Positions 18,378-25,514 of a stretch of DNA of 64,000 bases are shown one piece after another (the stretch's first letter is position 1; each line of letters begins with the position of its first letter). Source of the DNA: Streptomyces bambusae (GTDB taxonomy: Bacteria > Actinomycetota > Actinomycetes > Streptomycetales > Streptomycetaceae); assembly GCF_020532645.1 (NCBI RefSeq), contig NZ_JAJAUZ010000014.1, positions 62,001-126,000 on the forward strand, written 5' to 3'. The position numbers and the translations under genes were made by a program. The notes under the pieces are model-generated. The model worked only from the letters and a program-made list of their open reading frames with translations, did no database searches and was not told the DNA's origin.

Positions 18378-19739
18378 TTGGCATCAGACCGGACACCGAA
18401 CCGCGCGTTGGGCAACGTGATCGCCGAGGCCGGGAGTACGTACTACGCGCTGGCCAGGGAGATCCGGGCGGTGGCGGCCGAGGCCGGGCAGCGGCTCAGC
18501 ACGAGCCCCTCGGCCGTCGCGTACTGGGTCGCCGGCGGCATGCCCTCCGGCCAGACGCCGCTGTACATCGCCGAGGCCCTGACGAGAAGGACGAAGCGGC
18601 GGGTGACGGTCGCCGAGATCGGTCTGGGCTCCACTGCCATCGGTGGGGGCCTGGAAGCCGATCCGCTGGCCGCCATTGCCGATCTCGGGAGTTCCGTCAT
18701 GCAACGACGTCGCGACTTCCTCGGTGCCGCGTTCACCGCCACAGCCGTCGGTCTGCCCCTGTCCTACGACCACGAAGCGGTTGCTGCGGCGCTCCGGGCC
18801 GCGGAGACCGGCGGTAGCGTCGGCTCCGCGGAGGTGGCCGCGGTCCGGCAGCTCACCGAGACCTTCCGCAGCGTGGACGAGCGCATGGGCGGCGGTCACG
18901 GCCTGACCACCGTCACCGCCTACCTGACCGACACCGTCGCGCCGATGCTGACCGCCCGCTTCCCGTCCGCCGCGGTCCGCTCCGAAGCGTTCGGGGCCGC
19001 GGCCCAGCTGGCGTGCCTGGTCGGCTGGAAACACCACGATCTCGGCCGGGAAGGCGCCGCCCAGCGGTACTACCTCCTGGGCTACCAGCTCGCGTGTGAG
19101 GCCGATCAGAACGGGCACGCCGCATGGATGATGCGGGCCCTCACCCACCAGGCCCTGGACCTGGGCCACCCCCGTTCGTGCCCCGAGCTGGCCGAAGCCG
19201 CGCTGCACCGGGCTGCGGGAAAGGTCGACCGCCAGACCGAGGCCCTGCTGCTGGTGACGTGTGCCAGGGCGTACGGGGTCGCCGGCCAGGGAGCCAAGGC
19301 AGCCCGTGCGCTGCTCGCTGCCGAGGACGCCATGACGGACACGCGGGAGCCTGTCCCCGCGTACGCCGCTGCCTCGGGCCCGGTGACGGCCACTGTCGCC
19401 TCGCACATGGGCAAGACCCTGACGGCCATGAAGGACCACACAGCGGCGGAACGGCACTACCGGCGGTCCCTGGCCGGCCGCGCCCCCGGCACGTACCAGC
19501 TCAAGCACGGCCTGACCATGGCCAACCTGGGGAAGGCAGTGGCCGGGCAGCACCGGCACGAAGAGGCCGTGGGCCTGTTGACCCGGGCCCTGGACTTCAT
19601 GGGCGGCGCGGTCTCCGACCGCAACCGGCAGGCCGTCAGGGAGATCCAGGCGGCGGCCGCCCGGTACCGTCGGCGCGATGTGGCAGGCGCGGCGAGCCTG
19701 AACCAGCGCGCCACCGAAGTACTCAACAACCAGGCGTGA
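18378..19739 (+). CDS. TPR-like regulatory protein, Streptomyces family
   Basis: About 453 aa from a TTG at 18378 behind AGGGGG; longer starts would run into the divergent promoter. The N-terminus (NRALGNVIAEAGSTYYALAREIRAVAAEAG, given here only as a region of about 30 residues near positions 8-37) is a short helical DNA-binding-like segment. The rest is helical hairpins, as in TPR proteins (for example AALRAAETGG, GLLTRALDFMGG). A motif QRRRDFLGAAF precedes the repeats. It probably regulates the neighbouring sugar genes. The ligand is unknown. Confidence 0.7.
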   Translation: MASDRTPNRALGNVIAEAGSTYYALAREIRAVAAEAGQRLSTSPSAVAYWVAGGMPSGQTPLYIAEALTRRTKRRVTVAEIGLGSTAIGGGLEADPLAAIADLGSSVMQRRRDFLGAAFTATAVGLPLSYDHEAVAAALRAAETGGSVGSAEVAAVRQLTETFRSVDERMGGGHGLTTVTAYLTDTVAPMLTARFPSAAVRSEAFGAAAQLACLVGWKHHDLGREGAAQRYYLLGYQLACEADQNGHAAWMMRALTHQALDLGHPRSCPELAEAALHRAAGKVDRQTEALLLVTCARAYGVAGQGAKAARALLAAEDAMTDTREPVPAYAAASGPVTATVASHMGKTLTAMKDHTAAERHYRRSLAGRAPGTYQLKHGLTMANLGKAVAGQHRHEEAVGLLTRALDFMGGAVSDRNRQAVREIQAAAARYRRRDVAGAASLNQRATEVLNNQA

Positions 19740-19756
19740 AGAGAACGGACAGCACA

Positions 19757-20626
19757 GTGCCGAAGATCGGGGTCGTGGTTCTGACGATGGGCGACCGGCC
19801 CGGGGAGCTGGGGGCGTTGCTGGACTCGGTGGCCGCTCAGGAGGGGGATCCGGCGGCCGTCGTGGTCCTCGGGCAGGGTGTGCGGCTTCCGGCGCTGCCG
19901 GACGGGGTGGACGGGATCGAGCTGCCGGAGAACCTGGGGATCCCGGGTGGGCGGAACGCCGGTGTGCGGTGGCTGCGCGAGCAGGGGGGCGTGGACGTGG
20001 TGGTGGTCCTGGACGACGACGGGCTGCTGCCCCGCACCGACACGTTCCGGCTGGTGCGGGAGGCGTTCGCCGGGAGGCCGCGGCTGGGGATCGCGGGCTT
20101 TCGCATCGCGGACGAGACCGGTGCGAGTCAGCGCAGGCACGTCCCCCGTCTGGGTGGCAGGGACCCGATGAGGTCCGGTCCGGTGACGACGTTCCTCGGC
20201 GGCGGGCACGCGATCCGGATGAGCGTCATCGACGAGGTGGGCGACTTCCCCGCCGCGTTCTTCTACGCCCACGAGGAGACGGACTTCGCCTGGCGGGCCC
20301 TGGACGCCGGCTGGGACATCGACTACCGGGCCGACATGGTGCTCCGGCACCCGCGCACGGAAGCGTCCCGGCACGCGGTGTACTACCGCAACACCGGCCG
20401 CAACCGCGTCTGGCTGGCCAAACGCCACCTGCCCGCCGTCCTGGTCCCCGTCTACCTTGCCGGCTGGGCCGCGTACACGCTCGCGCAGCGGCCCCCGCTG
20501 TCCGGCCTGGCCGCCTGGTGGGCCGGCTTCTTCGAAGGCGTCCGCGTGCCGTGCCCGCCACGGCGCCCCATGCGGTGGCGCACGGTCTGGCGCATGACCC
20601 GCCTGGGCCGCCCCCCGATCGTGTGA
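19757..20626 (+). CDS. Family 2 glycosyltransferase
   Basis: 289 aa from GTG 19757. The GT-A fold signature is clear: VGVVVLTMGDRP-like first strand, ENLGIPGGRNAGVRW, then VVVLDDDG, whose acidic residues hold the metal and nucleotide sugar. HEETDFAWRALDAGWD matches the catalytic ED-x-D/W region of rhamnosyl- and galactosyl-transferases. A hydrophobic stretch (VLVPVYLAGWAAYTLA) near residue 230 may touch the membrane. It follows the regulator by 17 bp. The acceptor could be a cell-surface glycan or a metabolite. Confidence 0.88.
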   Translation: MPKIGVVVLTMGDRPGELGALLDSVAAQEGDPAAVVVLGQGVRLPALPDGVDGIELPENLGIPGGRNAGVRWLREQGGVDVVVVLDDDGLLPRTDTFRLVREAFAGRPRLGIAGFRIADETGASQRRHVPRLGGRDPMRSGPVTTFLGGGHAIRMSVIDEVGDFPAAFFYAHEETDFAWRALDAGWDIDYRADMVLRHPRTEASRHAVYYRNTGRNRVWLAKRHLPAVLVPVYLAGWAAYTLAQRPPLSGLAAWWAGFFEGVRVPCPPRRPMRWRTVWRMTRLGRPPIV

Positions 20627-20695
20627 CCCCGCGCCTCATTCGCCGGCGGGCTGGATTTTGCCCGGCCGTGTCCAGCTCCACCGGCACCGGGCGGG

Positions 20696-21646
20696 TCAGT
20701 ACGGGGACGTCGGGTGGGTGGTGCCGATGTCGGCGAGGGCGTCGAGGACCATCGGGGGGTGTTCCGTGAGGCGTTGCAGGAGGTGGAGCCACCAGTTCGT
20801 GCCGTAGGTGGCGTTGATGCGGCAGGGGCGGCCCGCCTCGTGGTGGGTGCGCAGCAGGCCCGGCTGCACTCCGTACCGCATCTCGATCTCCGCGACCGAG
20901 GCCAGCAGGCCGCTGTCCTCGGCGGCGGCGAGGACAGCCGGGTCCTGCGTCGCCAGCGACAGCCGTACGCCCCGCTCCACCAGCAGCTGCGCCAGCCGCA
21001 GGTAGCGGTCGTCGAGCGCCGGACCGCGCCCCAGCGCCCGGTGCGCCGGCTCCGGGAACGCGCCCTTGACCAGCCGGATCCGGCAGCCCGGCCGGGCCAC
21101 CTCGGCCGCGTCCCGCTCGGTGCGGTGCAGGTGCGCCTGGAGGGTCAGGCCCACGTTCCCGTACCGCCGGGACAGCTCCCGCTGCACCGTCAGGGCCGCG
21201 TCCACCGTGGCGTACCGCTCCATGCTCAGGACGATCTCGCCGCCCCGCTCGGCGGCGGCCGCGGCGACCCGCCCGGCGTTCTCCCGGGCCCGGGCCGGCG
21301 AGTGCCCGAGCCCCACCGCCAGCAGGTCGAAGCCGACCTGGTCGGGAGCGTCCTCGTGGCCGAGCAGCGCCAGGTACTCGCCGACCACCTCCTCCTCCGG
21401 CCCGGAGCCCGTGAACTCGGCCGTCACCCGGTATCCGAGGGCCCGCAGCCGGGCGGACTCCGCGAGGAAGCCCTCGCGGTCCGGGGCGAGCACGTAGCGC
21501 CGGGCGGCGGGGGAGAGGACGTCGCGCAGCGGGGAGTCTGGCGCGGCGAAGCCGGCCAGGCAGCGGGAGTCGGTCGCGAGCCGGCGCAGGCCCTCCGCTG
21601 CGGCCTCCAGCAGGGCGCGCTGCGAGGACCCGTGGACCGTCGTCAT
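20696..21646 (-). CDS. Proline dehydrogenase-like flavoenzyme
   Basis: 316 aa from ATG 21646, overlapping the upstream ATP-grasp stop by 4 bases. RIRLVKGAF near residue 190 and ATYGTNWWLHLLQRLTE near the end match the PRODH barrel strands that bind FAD and proline. In known PRODHs the last motif has two arginines (RRxxE) holding the substrate carboxylate; here it reads QRLTE, so one arginine is lost. It may oxidise proline, a ring analogue, or a peptide-linked residue. No P5C dehydrogenase is nearby, which argues against simple proline catabolism. Confidence 0.8.
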   Translation of the reverse strand: MTTVHGSSQRALLEAAAEGLRRLATDSRCLAGFAAPDSPLRDVLSPAARRYVLAPDREGFLAESARLRALGYRVTAEFTGSGPEEEVVGEYLALLGHEDAPDQVGFDLLAVGLGHSPARARENAGRVAAAAAERGGEIVLSMERYATVDAALTVQRELSRRYGNVGLTLQAHLHRTERDAAEVARPGCRIRLVKGAFPEPAHRALGRGPALDDRYLRLAQLLVERGVRLSLATQDPAVLAAAEDSGLLASVAEIEMRYGVQPGLLRTHHEAGRPCRINATYGTNWWLHLLQRLTEHPPMVLDALADIGTTHPTSPY

Positions 21647-22575
21647 CGCTGCGCCCCGGCGCCGGCCATCAGCCGCCGGATCCGCCGCCGGTCCCGCTGG
21701 AGCTGGAGCCGGGAGGCGTGCAGCGTGTAGGCGACCGGGCCGCCGCCGTCCGGGCGCGGCCGGGTGTCGAGGTGGTAGACGGACGGCAGCGCGGCGATCT
21801 CGCCGGCCACCGCCGGGTCGAGGGCGCCGGCCGGGCCGCCGCCGGGCGCGTCGGCGGCCGCGTCGACCACCAGCGCCTCGCACAGCTTCGTGTACGTACG
21901 CCCGGCCCAGCGGCTCGTGAACTCCTGCGGGGCCAGATACGACAGGGCGGTGAGGTCCGCCTGGTTGGCGCCCAGGCACACGTCGTCGTAGCCGGGCAGC
22001 ACGTGGTCGCCGAGCCGGGGCGCGGCCTCCGCCAGCACCGGACCGGCCGGGGTGAGCACCACCCGGACGTGCCCTGGGCCGTGCTCGACGCCCAGGGCGG
22101 TGAGGATCTCGTCGGCGTAGGCGATCAGCAGCGGGCCCGGGCCGTGCCGCGGGTCGATCAGCGTGGTGTGGGCGTGCACGGAGTGCAGGCCGTGCCGGCG
22201 GGCGTGCCGGCGGCGGATCGCGGTCACGTGCCGGCGGCCGTCGCGGGAGACGGTGTCGACGGTGTACTCCTCGCCGCCGGCGACGCGGCGCCGGGCGGGC
22301 GGGGCGGCGCCGGGGTGGCCCGGCAGCCCCAGCCGGCGGGCCAGCGCACCGGCGAGCGGGTCGCCGGAGCCCGCGCAGGCGATCACGCACAGCGGGGTGT
22401 GGCGGGGTGGCAGTGCCGCAGCGGCCTCCTCGGCCCCACCGGGTGCACCGCTCCGCACGTGCACCGTCCCCACCCCCCATTTGGCAAAGGCTCTTGGCAA
22501 CATATTGCCAACCGGTTCGGCGTCCACGAGTACTGCTACGTACGTGTCTCCCCTGGTCAAGCTCGCGATCGTCAT
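21643..22575 (-). CDS. Shortened ATP-grasp-like protein
   Basis: 310 aa from ATG 22575 after GGAGG. The N-terminus (VLVDAEPVGNMLPRAFAKWG) and the C-terminal half (VAGGEEYTVDTVSRDGR, EHGPGHVRVVLTPAGPVLAEAAPRLGD) align with the ATP-grasp ligases at 30961 and 32211. The stretch between them, which in those proteins carries the DK..M segment and the VIVKP lysine of the ATP lid, is missing: the protein jumps from GLPGHPGAAPP to ARRRVAGGEEY. It may be inactive, a subunit, or repurposed. Translation is coupled to the proline-dehydrogenase-like gene. Confidence 0.78.
   Translation of the reverse strand: MTIASLTRGDTYVAVLVDAEPVGNMLPRAFAKWGVGTVHVRSGAPGGAEEAAAALPPRHTPLCVIACAGSGDPLAGALARRLGLPGHPGAAPPARRRVAGGEEYTVDTVSRDGRRHVTAIRRRHARRHGLHSVHAHTTLIDPRHGPGPLLIAYADEILTALGVEHGPGHVRVVLTPAGPVLAEAAPRLGDHVLPGYDDVCLGANQADLTALSYLAPQEFTSRWAGRTYTKLCEALVVDAAADAPGGGPAGALDPAVAGEIAALPSVYHLDTRPRPDGGGPVAYTLHASRLQLQRDRRRIRRLMAGAGAQR
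22494..22511. promoter_or_regulatory. TTGGCAA-N4-TTGCCAA site, inside coding DNA
   Basis: A perfect 7-bp inverted repeat (TTGGCAA, spacer CATA, TTGCCAA) lies about 65 bp inside the shortened ATP-grasp gene. A further TTGGCAA half-site is at 22481-22487. The codons used here (AAT ATG TTG CCA AGA, later TTT, AAA) are rare for this genome, as if the DNA were held for another reason. Confidence 0.65.
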
Positions 22576-22635
22576 GCTCCTCCACCCCCTGGTCGGAGAG
22601 TGCTGCCGCGTGGGACGTCGAATTGTTTCCAGCTT

Positions 22636-22653
22636 TAGGCAAAACATTGCCAC
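22636..22653. promoter_or_regulatory. Imperfect TTGGCAA-N4-TTGCCAA site
   Basis: TAGGCAA-AACA-TTGCCAC lies 60-78 bp upstream of the shortened ATP-grasp gene, where a repressor or activator would bind. Another half-site, TTGGCAA, is at 22667-22673. Confidence 0.6.
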
Positions 22654-22693
22654 AGCATCCGTGGACTTGGCAACAATCGGGGTGCCCAGACGC

Positions 22694-22738
22694 CACCGCG
22701 CGGGCGCCCGACCGGTCCGGCCGGGCGCCCGCGCGGTG
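22694..22738 (-). terminator. Strong hairpin downstream of the XRE-TPR gene
   Basis: A perfect 17-bp inverted repeat (CACCGCGCGGGCGCCCG at 22694-22710 with its complement at 22722-22738; 11-base loop) lies 47 bp after the regulator's stop codon. It would separate the regulator's transcript from the downstream ATP-grasp/proline dehydrogenase pair. Confidence 0.75.
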
Positions 22739-22784
22739 TCTGCGGGTGCCGTGGTGACGCTGTGAACGGGTGGTGCGGGCCGCC

Positions 22785-24017
22785 TCAGGCCTGCGCGCTC
22801 TGCGCCCTGGTGCGCGCCTGCATCAGGCACTCGGCGGCGAGCCGCCAGATCTCCGCGGCCAGGTCCACGTTGGAGCTCTCCTGCGCCTCCACGGCGAGCC
22901 GCTGGAGACCGGCGAGGCCCTCGTCCTCCTCGCCCGCCATGATCCGCAGCTGGTTGTCCAGCACCTCCAGGCGGACCCGGGTCTGGTACGGCAGCCGCAG
23001 CTCGGACCGGGCCAGCCGGTCGAGCAGCGCCCGGGCGTCGGGCAGCCGCCCCTCGTGGAAGGCGAGCCGCGCCCGCAGCACCGTCAGCTGCTGCTCCAGC
23101 GCAGGCGTCCGGGCGAACGGAAGCCCCGCCTCCGCCGCCTCGATGCACCGCTGCGCGGCGTCCGGGTCCGGCGGGAACTTCTGCAGGTGCAGTTCCGCGA
23201 TGGCCACCCGCAGCCGCAGCCACAGGGTCAGGTTCTCCCGGCTGTCGAAGTGCTCCAGGGCCTGCTCGAACAGCGCCTGGGCGGCAGCGAACTCGCCCTG
23301 GCGCACCCGCAGCGCGCCCGCCGTCCAGATCGCCTCGGCCCACAGCGTGTCGGTGCGGCCGTCGACCAGCGCGGTCAGCTCGTCCGCGTGCCGGCGGGCG
23401 TCCGGCAGCCGGCCGGCCTCCGCCTCCACGGACACCAGCACCAGCAGCGCGCCCGCGACGTCCGCGGCCGACAGCCCGCTGTCCCGTGCCAGCCGGTAGG
23501 CGGTGGTGGCGGCGTCGACGGCGGGCAGTATCTCGCCCTGGACGCGCAGCGAGCGGGCGTACTGGGTGAGCGCACGGGCGCGCAGCTCCGCCAGGCCGAT
23601 CTGCTCGCTGATCACGACCAGCTCGTCCAGGTAGCCGCGCTCGGCGGCCTGCTCGCCGTGCCGCCGCTTCCACCGGGCCAGCAGCCACAGGGCCTGCCAG
23701 CGCAGCATCGGGTCCTGGCCGTGGGCCGACTCCAGTGCCTTCGCCAGCAGCTCGCTGGTCTCGTCGGAGTCGAGGGAGGTGGCCAGCGACAGGCTCTGGG
23801 CCAGCGAGGTCGCCTTCGACTCCTCGAACTCGGCGGGGTCGATGTCCAGTTGCCGCGCCAGGTGGGCCACGGCGCGCTCGGTGGGCTGGCGGGCCCCCGA
23901 TTCCAGGCGTGACAGGTAGCCGGTCGACATGCCGTCGCCGGCGAGGGCGGCCTGCGAAAGGCCACGCTCGGTCCTCAGCTGCTTCAGCCGACGACCAAAT
24001 GATGGCTGCTCCAGCAC
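22785..24017 (-). CDS. XRE-family helix-turn-helix regulator with TPR domain (RRNPP-like)
   Basis: 410 aa from GTG 24017. Residues about 6-62 form an XRE/HTH_3 domain (FGRRLKQLRTERGLSQAALA, YLSRLESGARQPTERAV). Residues about 75-400 are helical hairpins in TPR style (LLAKALESAHG, AAQALFEQALEHFDS, GLAGLQRLAVEAQES). An HTH plus TPR array of this length is the layout of RRNPP regulators such as PlcR, NprR and Rgg, which bind short re-imported peptides. Its promoter, the ATP-grasp promoter and the peptide gene's promoter share TTGGCAA/TTGCCAA sites. Peptide sensing is inferred. Confidence 0.82.
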   Translation of the reverse strand: MLEQPSFGRRLKQLRTERGLSQAALAGDGMSTGYLSRLESGARQPTERAVAHLARQLDIDPAEFEESKATSLAQSLSLATSLDSDETSELLAKALESAHGQDPMLRWQALWLLARWKRRHGEQAAERGYLDELVVISEQIGLAELRARALTQYARSLRVQGEILPAVDAATTAYRLARDSGLSAADVAGALLVLVSVEAEAGRLPDARRHADELTALVDGRTDTLWAEAIWTAGALRVRQGEFAAAQALFEQALEHFDSRENLTLWLRLRVAIAELHLQKFPPDPDAAQRCIEAAEAGLPFARTPALEQQLTVLRARLAFHEGRLPDARALLDRLARSELRLPYQTRVRLEVLDNQLRIMAGEEDEGLAGLQRLAVEAQESSNVDLAAEIWRLAAECLMQARTRAQSAQA

Positions 24018-24375
24018 GTGTTTGCCCCAACGGTGGATGGAGTTGCGAAGGGTTCCGGGAGGGACCGTCTTGCCGCTGCCGTGTCACATAATTCGATCCT
24101 GTTGTGCCAAGGGTATCCAACAACAGTGCAGGCTAGCAACCAGTTCACGGCCCTGGCCTGCATGTCTGGACCTTGTGGGTGACCGGTTTCGGCAACGCGA
24201 TGTGCCAAGAACCTTGGCAAGTCGTTGTCAATTTGGCGTGATTGTCGTACGCTTCTTGGCAACGCGAGGTGCTCACGGACCTCACGACCGCCCACCGCCC
24301 GATGTCCGCGATGGCGCGGCCCGCCGGAACCCGAGGCGCGGCCCGCCGCCGACGATGCCCACAGGAGTGGCCTAA
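24018..24375. promoter_or_regulatory. Divergent promoter region of regulator and carrier protein, rich in TTGGCAA half-sites
   Basis: 358 bp, clearly less GC-rich than the genes. Half-sites or variants occur at 24105-24111 (TGCCAAG), 24204-24210, 24214-24231 and 24256-24262. TGCCAAG-AAC-CTTGGCA (24203-24219) is a second way the same half-sites pair. These would place the regulator under its own control and control the operon starting at 24376. Confidence 0.6.
24214..24231. promoter_or_regulatory. TTGGCAA-N4-TTGTCAA site
   Basis: TTGGCAA-GTCG-TTGTCAA has one mismatch from the perfect inverted repeat at 22494, with the same 4-base spacing. It lies in the divergent promoter between the XRE-TPR regulator and the tandem carrier protein. 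Confidence 0.65.
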
Positions 24376-24978
24376 ATGACCCGTGACCGCTCTGCCGTCA
24401 TCGCCGTCACCGGCACGTCGGCGCCCAGCCCGGACGCGCCGGCCGACGAGGCCGCCGAGGTGCGGGAGTTCGTCACGCAGGCCTGGTGCCGGCTGCTCGG
24501 CGCCACGCACCTGACCGAGCACTCCGACTTCTTCGTCCGCGGCGGGGACTCGCTGCTGATGACCCGTCTGGTGCGGTGGATCTCCCGCGAGTTCGGCGTC
24601 TCCGTGCCGGTGCACGAGATGTCCCGGCGCAACCTGGGGGACCAGGTGGCCCTGGTGCACGCGATGGTCTCCACGGCCCGCCCGCAGCGCGCCCGGCCCG
24701 CCGCCGGGGTCCGCGAGGTCCGCACCTTCCTCACCCAGTCCTGGCGCGATCTGCTGGGCTGCCCGACGCCGGGGGAGCGCTCCGACTTCTTCGCGCTCGG
24801 CGGCGACTCGCTGCTGATGACCCGGCTGGTCCAGCGGATCGGGCGGGAGTTCGGCGTCCCCGTGCCCGTCCACGACCTCCTGGCCGCGCCGGCTCTCGGC
24901 GACCAGGTCCGGCTGGTGGTCCGGCTGCTGACCTCAGGCCCCTGCCCGACCCTCGACGCCCCTGAGCGCGCCGCCTGA
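24376..24978 (+). CDS. Free-standing tandem carrier protein (two PCP/ACP domains)
   Basis: 200 aa from ATG 24376 after AGGAG. Two carrier domains follow each other: about residues 28-97 with FFVRGGDSLLMTRLV and about 112-187 with FFALGGDSLLMTRLV. The Ser of each GGDSL is the phosphopantetheine site. The two halves are alike over their whole length, so they arose by duplication. No adenylation or condensation domain is attached, so loading must come from separate enzymes such as the PaaK-like ligases. GGDSL is more like peptidyl/aryl carriers than fatty-acid ACPs. Confidence 0.92.
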   Translation: MTRDRSAVIAVTGTSAPSPDAPADEAAEVREFVTQAWCRLLGATHLTEHSDFFVRGGDSLLMTRLVRWISREFGVSVPVHEMSRRNLGDQVALVHAMVSTARPQRARPAAGVREVRTFLTQSWRDLLGCPTPGERSDFFALGGDSLLMTRLVQRIGREFGVPVPVHDLLAAPALGDQVRLVVRLLTSGPCPTLDAPERAA

Positions 24979-25351
24979 CCCCTGACCCCCTGACGCGCCC
25001 GCCTGCGCCCTGACGTTCCAGGCCCCCGACCCTTGCGGTCCGGGGTCCGGACGCGTTTGCGCGGGCGGGGCTCGGAGATCCGGGGCTCCGCCCCGGACGC
25101 CGGTCCTCAGACTCCGCTGGGAGGTGCCCCCTGGACGGGCTGGGGGGTGCGGCGCGGCGTGACCCTGCGTGCGCCCGGCCGGGTTCTGCCTGCGCGCTGG
25201 ATTGCGCCTCGCTCCCACCTGCGCGCCCCTCCACACAGGCAAGTTGCCAAAGTCTGGCAACTATTTGCCAAGGATGCTCGGGCTTCGCTAACTTCTGGCG
25301 CCAGAAGCCGACCGGCCCCGTACCACGTGCCCTTCCCGCTCAGGAGTCGCC
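24979..25351. other. Intergenic region with dispersed repeat and peptide promoter
   Basis: 373 bp. The left part (about 25065-25110) holds a GGGGCTCCGCCCC hairpin related to the dispersed Streptomyces element. The right part (25235-25300) is AT-richer and carries the TTGCCAA sites in front of the small peptide gene, implying a separate promoter there. Confidence 0.6.
25254..25271. promoter_or_regulatory. TTGGCAA-N4-TTGCCAA site before the peptide gene
   Basis: CTGGCAA-CTAT-TTGCCAA, one mismatch from perfect, lies 81 bp upstream of the 51-aa peptide. A third half-site TTGCCAA is just before it at 25244-25250. This is the same motif and spacing as at 22494 and 24214. Confidence 0.68.
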
Positions 25352-25507
25352 ATGAGAACCGTCCTTCTTGCCGCCCGCACCTCCGTGGTTCTCGGCGTGA
25401 TGGGCCTGGCCGCCGCCCTCGCCGTGCCGAGCGCCGCAGCCGCCGGCAACGTCGAGTGGCCCGCACCGTGCGTCTGCGGCGGCTCCGTCGACGTCGAATG
25501 GCCCTGA
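25352..25507 (+). CDS. Small secreted peptide (51 aa), candidate signal or precursor
   Basis: ATG 25352 follows AGGAG by 5 bases. Residues 1-31 form a Sec-type signal peptide: MRTVLLAARTS, a hydrophobic core (VVLGVMGLAAALAV) and an AxA-like cleavage region (PSAAAA). The predicted mature part is about 20 residues, GNVEWPAPCVCGGSVDVEWP. It repeats VEWP at both ends around a CVCGG centre. The thioesterase starts 7 bp later without its own good ribosome-binding site, so this peptide leads that operon. It may be a pheromone for the XRE-TPR regulator, or a modified peptide precursor. Confidence 0.7.
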   Translation: MRTVLLAARTSVVLGVMGLAAALAVPSAAAAGNVEWPAPCVCGGSVDVEWP

Positions 25508-25514
25508 TCACCCC

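Noticed and set aside
16422..20626. Deoxysugar cassette for glycosylating the cluster product
   Set aside because: Only an epimerase, an acyltransferase and a family 2 transferase are present; nucleotidylyltransferase, 4,6-dehydratase and GT1-type genes are missing, so a surface-glycan role is as likely.
22494..25271. TTGGCAA sites as ARE elements of the butyrolactone receptor
   Set aside because: The sequence does not match the ARE consensus (AAGATAC...CCGGTT), and the arm length and spacing differ.
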